Below, piece after piece: positions 31,568-32,902 of a stretch of 32,902 bases of DNA (the first letter of the stretch is position 1; each line of letters opens with the position of its first letter). The position numbers were made by a program, and so were the translations under genes. Source of the DNA: an uncultured Mycolicibacterium sp. (GTDB lineage: Bacteria; Actinomycetota; Actinomycetes; Mycobacteriales; Mycobacteriaceae); contig NZ_CALDGS010000129.1 of NCBI RefSeq assembly GCF_937941905.1, positions 1-32,902 on the forward strand. The letters run 5' to 3'. The notes below the pieces were generated by a model. It made no database searches. It saw nothing but the letters and a program-made list of their open reading frames with translations, and was not told where the DNA came from.

Positions 31568-32035
31568 TCAGCCGAGTTCGCGCGCCACCGCGGCGTGGTA
31601 GGCGTCGATGTGGGCCGGGTTGACGATGGTGAAGAAGGCGTCCGGCAGCGGTTCGTCGCGGTCGGTCTCGATGGTCATGGTGCGGGTGAACAGCGTGACG
31701 TCGCCGCCCGGGCGGTCGAACCGGTACCGTACGGTGATGCGGCCGGCCGCGCCGCCGTTGCCGTCGCGATCGTGGCCGAGCCGGCCCACCGAGGTGAACA
31801 CCCACAGCCGCGGCCGGTCGGCGATGACCAGCTGCCAGGAGAACACCCGGTCGCCGTCCGGCCCGGACTCGGTCCAGGTGTCGCCCACCCGCAGCGGCCG
31901 GTGCGCCGGTAACCCGCCGACGTGCCGGCTGCCCGGGTAGGTGCGGGTCCAGTTCACCGGGTCGGTGACGAAGTCGTAGACCGTCCCGGCGGGGTGCGCG
32001 AACGCGTTCTGCGAGGAGGTGGTCACGATGCCCAC
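31568..32035 (-). CDS. SRPBCC (START/Bet v1-like) family protein
   Basis: A 155-residue single-domain protein with the SRPBCC pattern: FAHPAGTVYDFVTDPVNWTRTYPGS at the N-terminus, beta strands (DTWTESGPDGDRVFSWQLVIADRPRLWVFTS, RITVRYRFDRPGGDVTLFTRTMTIE) and a long C-terminal helix (IVNPAHIDAYHAAVARELG). Such proteins hold hydrophobic ligands in a deep cavity; some act as cyclases, others as lipid carriers. GTG 32035 is chosen over GTG 32026 because AAAGGAGG (32050-32043) is seven bases upstream of it. It overlaps the DUF427 gene by 13 bp and is expressed with it from element D. Confidence 0.82.
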   Translation of the reverse strand: MGIVTTSSQNAFAHPAGTVYDFVTDPVNWTRTYPGSRHVGGLPAHRPLRVGDTWTESGPDGDRVFSWQLVIADRPRLWVFTSVGRLGHDRDGNGGAAGRITVRYRFDRPGGDVTLFTRTMTIETDRDEPLPDAFFTIVNPAHIDAYHAAVARELG

Positions 32036-32727
32036 GGGGCGTCCTCCTTTCCGGCCGTGGGCAGTTCGGCGTCCACCCGGGCGCGCTCGGGGTCGAAGCT
32101 GAGCATCCCGGCGATGGGCAGGCTCTCCGGCAGCGGGTCCGGATAGCTCCAGGCCACGTCGGGCACCAGCCGGCCGCCCACCGCCGCCGCCCAGTACACC
32201 GCGGTGCCCTTGTAGTTGCAGTAGCTCGTCGTGTCGGTGCGGCGCAGCAGCTCGGTGCGCACGTGTGCCGGGTCGACGTAGAGCCGCGGCGGCAGCGCGG
32301 TCTCGAACAGGATCACCGTGTCGGTGGTGTCGACGAGCACCGCACCGCCGACCTCCACCCGCAGCCGGCGGCGGGTGGGCCGGCAGTCCACCCGGTGGTA
32401 CGGATTCGGCGGGTAGTGCACGAGCCGGCGGCCCTCCTCGTACCAGGCGTCCACCGCGTCCCACGGCACCCGCACGTACCCGGGCGCCTCCGGCACCGGC
32501 TCGGCCGGCAGCCCGGCCGCCAGCGCGGTCGGGAACGCGTAGCTCAGCGGCGCCCCGCGCCGGTGCACCAGCAGCGCCTGCTCGGTGTCGAGCACCGTGA
32601 CGCCGCCGCGCACCGCCTGTACCCGGCGCGGATGCGGTTCGACGTAGACCACGTCGGCGGGCAGCGGGGGGGTGAACCAGCCCGCCGGATCGCCGCTGAG
32701 CGGGCCCCGCCCGGCTGTGAGTGTCAC
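32023..32727 (-). CDS. DUF427 family protein (two-domain)
   Basis: A 234-residue protein with two DUF427 copies: an N-terminal one (PRRVQAVRGGVTVLDTEQALLVHRRG) and a C-terminal one that is very typical (RRLRVEVGGAVLVDTTDTVILFETALPPRLYVDPAHVRTELLRRTDTTSYCNYKGTAVYWAAAVGG ... DVAWSYPDPLPESLPIAG), joined by WDAVDAWYEEGRRLVHYPPNPYHRVDCRPT. Function is unknown; the fold is a small beta barrel with conserved Tyr-Cys-x-Tyr-Lys-Gly. GTG 32727 has GGGAGG four bases upstream, and element D lies 35 bp further. The frame is open upstream but lacks a ribosome site there. Confidence 0.85.
   Translation of the reverse strand: MTLTAGRGPLSGDPAGWFTPPLPADVVYVEPHPRRVQAVRGGVTVLDTEQALLVHRRGAPLSYAFPTALAAGLPAEPVPEAPGYVRVPWDAVDAWYEEGRRLVHYPPNPYHRVDCRPTRRRLRVEVGGAVLVDTTDTVILFETALPPRLYVDPAHVRTELLRRTDTTSYCNYKGTAVYWAAAVGGRLVPDVAWSYPDPLPESLPIAGMLSFDPERARVDAELPTAGKEDAPWAS
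32043..32050 (-). promoter_or_regulatory. Ribosome binding site that decides the SRPBCC start
   Basis: AAAGGAGG on the - strand (plus-strand CCTCCTTT) is the strongest Shine-Dalgarno sequence I noticed in the window. It sits seven bases before GTG 32035 and inside the 3' end of the DUF427 gene, allowing independent re-initiation. Confidence 0.75.
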
Positions 32728-32761
32728 ATCGCCTCCCGACGCTGGACGACGAAATCGGTGC

Positions 32762-32790
32762 TTTACAGATTCGCACGAAAATGTCACGCT
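32762..32790. promoter_or_regulatory. Repeated cluster element, copy D (DUF427 / next gene)
   Basis: TTTACA (32762-32767), 17 bp, CACGCT (32785-32790, preceded by TGT). The + transcript would have a leader of about 60 bases before ATG 32859. On the - strand GTGACA-N17-AAAGCA points at the DUF427 gene with a leader of about 25 bases. Boxes and spacing are identical to copies B and C. Confidence 0.75.
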
Positions 32791-32858
32791 GTGGGTGAGA
32801 TCGGCGTCATCCCCCCGGCGTCGTGTCGCGTTCCGCCCGGCAACCGATTGGAGACCCC

Positions 32859-32902
32859 ATGGCCATCCGGCCGTTGGCAACCGGACCCTCCGCGAGCGGC
32901 CG
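32859..32902 (+). CDS. Start of an unidentified gene (cut by window end)
   Basis: An open frame starts at ATG 32859 (MAIRPLATGPSASG) and runs off the right edge after 14 codons. GGAG lies about nine bases upstream, and repeated element D lies 69 bp upstream in the right orientation, which makes a real gene likely. Too little is visible to name a family. Confidence 0.5.
   Translation, partial: MAIRPLATGPSASG

Noticed and set aside
1..32902. CRISPR arrays, tRNA or rRNA genes, insertion sequences
   Set aside because: I saw no regularly spaced repeats, no cloverleaf-like segments in the intergenic gaps, and no transposase motifs.

Overview
The window is high-GC actinobacterial DNA that reads as a chromosomal segment of a mycobacterium, probably a non-tuberculous Mycolicibacterium-type species. 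Three things point there. The gene order yraN, comM/yifB, dprA, viuB, xerC, M23 peptidase, rpsB, tsf, amiC, pyrH, frr, cdsA, rlmN corresponds to the Rv2898c-Rv2880c block of Mycobacterium tuberculosis as I remember it. A hemophore-related secreted protein of the Rv0203/Rv1174c type is present. Several genes have a -10 hexamer followed 6-7 bases later directly by GTG or ATG, the mycobacterial leaderless arrangement. I see no rRNA, tRNA, CRISPR array, insertion sequence or integrase other than XerC. No gene-free stretch exceeds 300 bases; the longest are the rpsB leader (about 287 bp), the pyrH leader (210 bp) and the TetR/P450 intergenic region (167 bp).

Positions 1-4420 hold the 3' end of a thiamine-diphosphate E1 (beta-type) gene, a class III CoA-transferase, a TesB-type acyl-CoA thioesterase, an OhrR-like MarR regulator with a perfect palindromic operator lying over its own promoter, a DUF5313 membrane protein and the hemophore-related protein. 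Positions 4522-10520 are the core block yraN-comM-dprA (overlapping or nearly so, all related to DNA processing), a siderophore-interacting flavoprotein, an FMN lactate 2-monooxygenase and xerC. A convergent M23 peptidase follows. Positions 11147-18027 hold the translation and envelope block rpsB-tsf, amidase, pyrH-frr-cdsA-rlmN; rpsB and pyrH have structured 5' leaders.

From 18028 to the right edge the content changes to an accessory catabolic cluster: aldehyde dehydrogenase, acyl-CoA dehydrogenase, TetR regulator, cytochrome P450 plus a His-type 3Fe-4S ferredoxin, a shrunken molybdopterin-oxidoreductase remnant, an SMP-30 lactonase-like protein with a thioesterase, and a tightly coupled seven-gene operon (two-repeat NIPSNAP-like protein, second P450, MDR dehydrogenase, HpcH/HpaI aldolase, SDR, Baeyer-Villiger-type monooxygenase, HSL-type alpha/beta hydrolase), then a DUF427/SRPBCC pair. 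The enzymes fit hydroxylation, oxidation to a ketone, Baeyer-Villiger oxygen insertion, ester or lactone opening, aldehyde oxidation and CoA-thioester chemistry. That would suit degradation of a cyclic or branched terpenoid-, steroid- or alicyclic-ketone-like substrate; the substrate itself cannot be read from sequence.

The most striking observation is a shared sequence element, TTTACA-N17-CACGCT (also an imperfect dyad, ACA-N14-TGT). It occurs four times (19538, 21442, 24755, 32762), always in the intergenic space of a divergent gene pair of this cluster and nowhere else that I found in the window. It appears to define one regulon that includes every transcription unit of the cluster, and the embedded TetR gene is the obvious candidate regulator.
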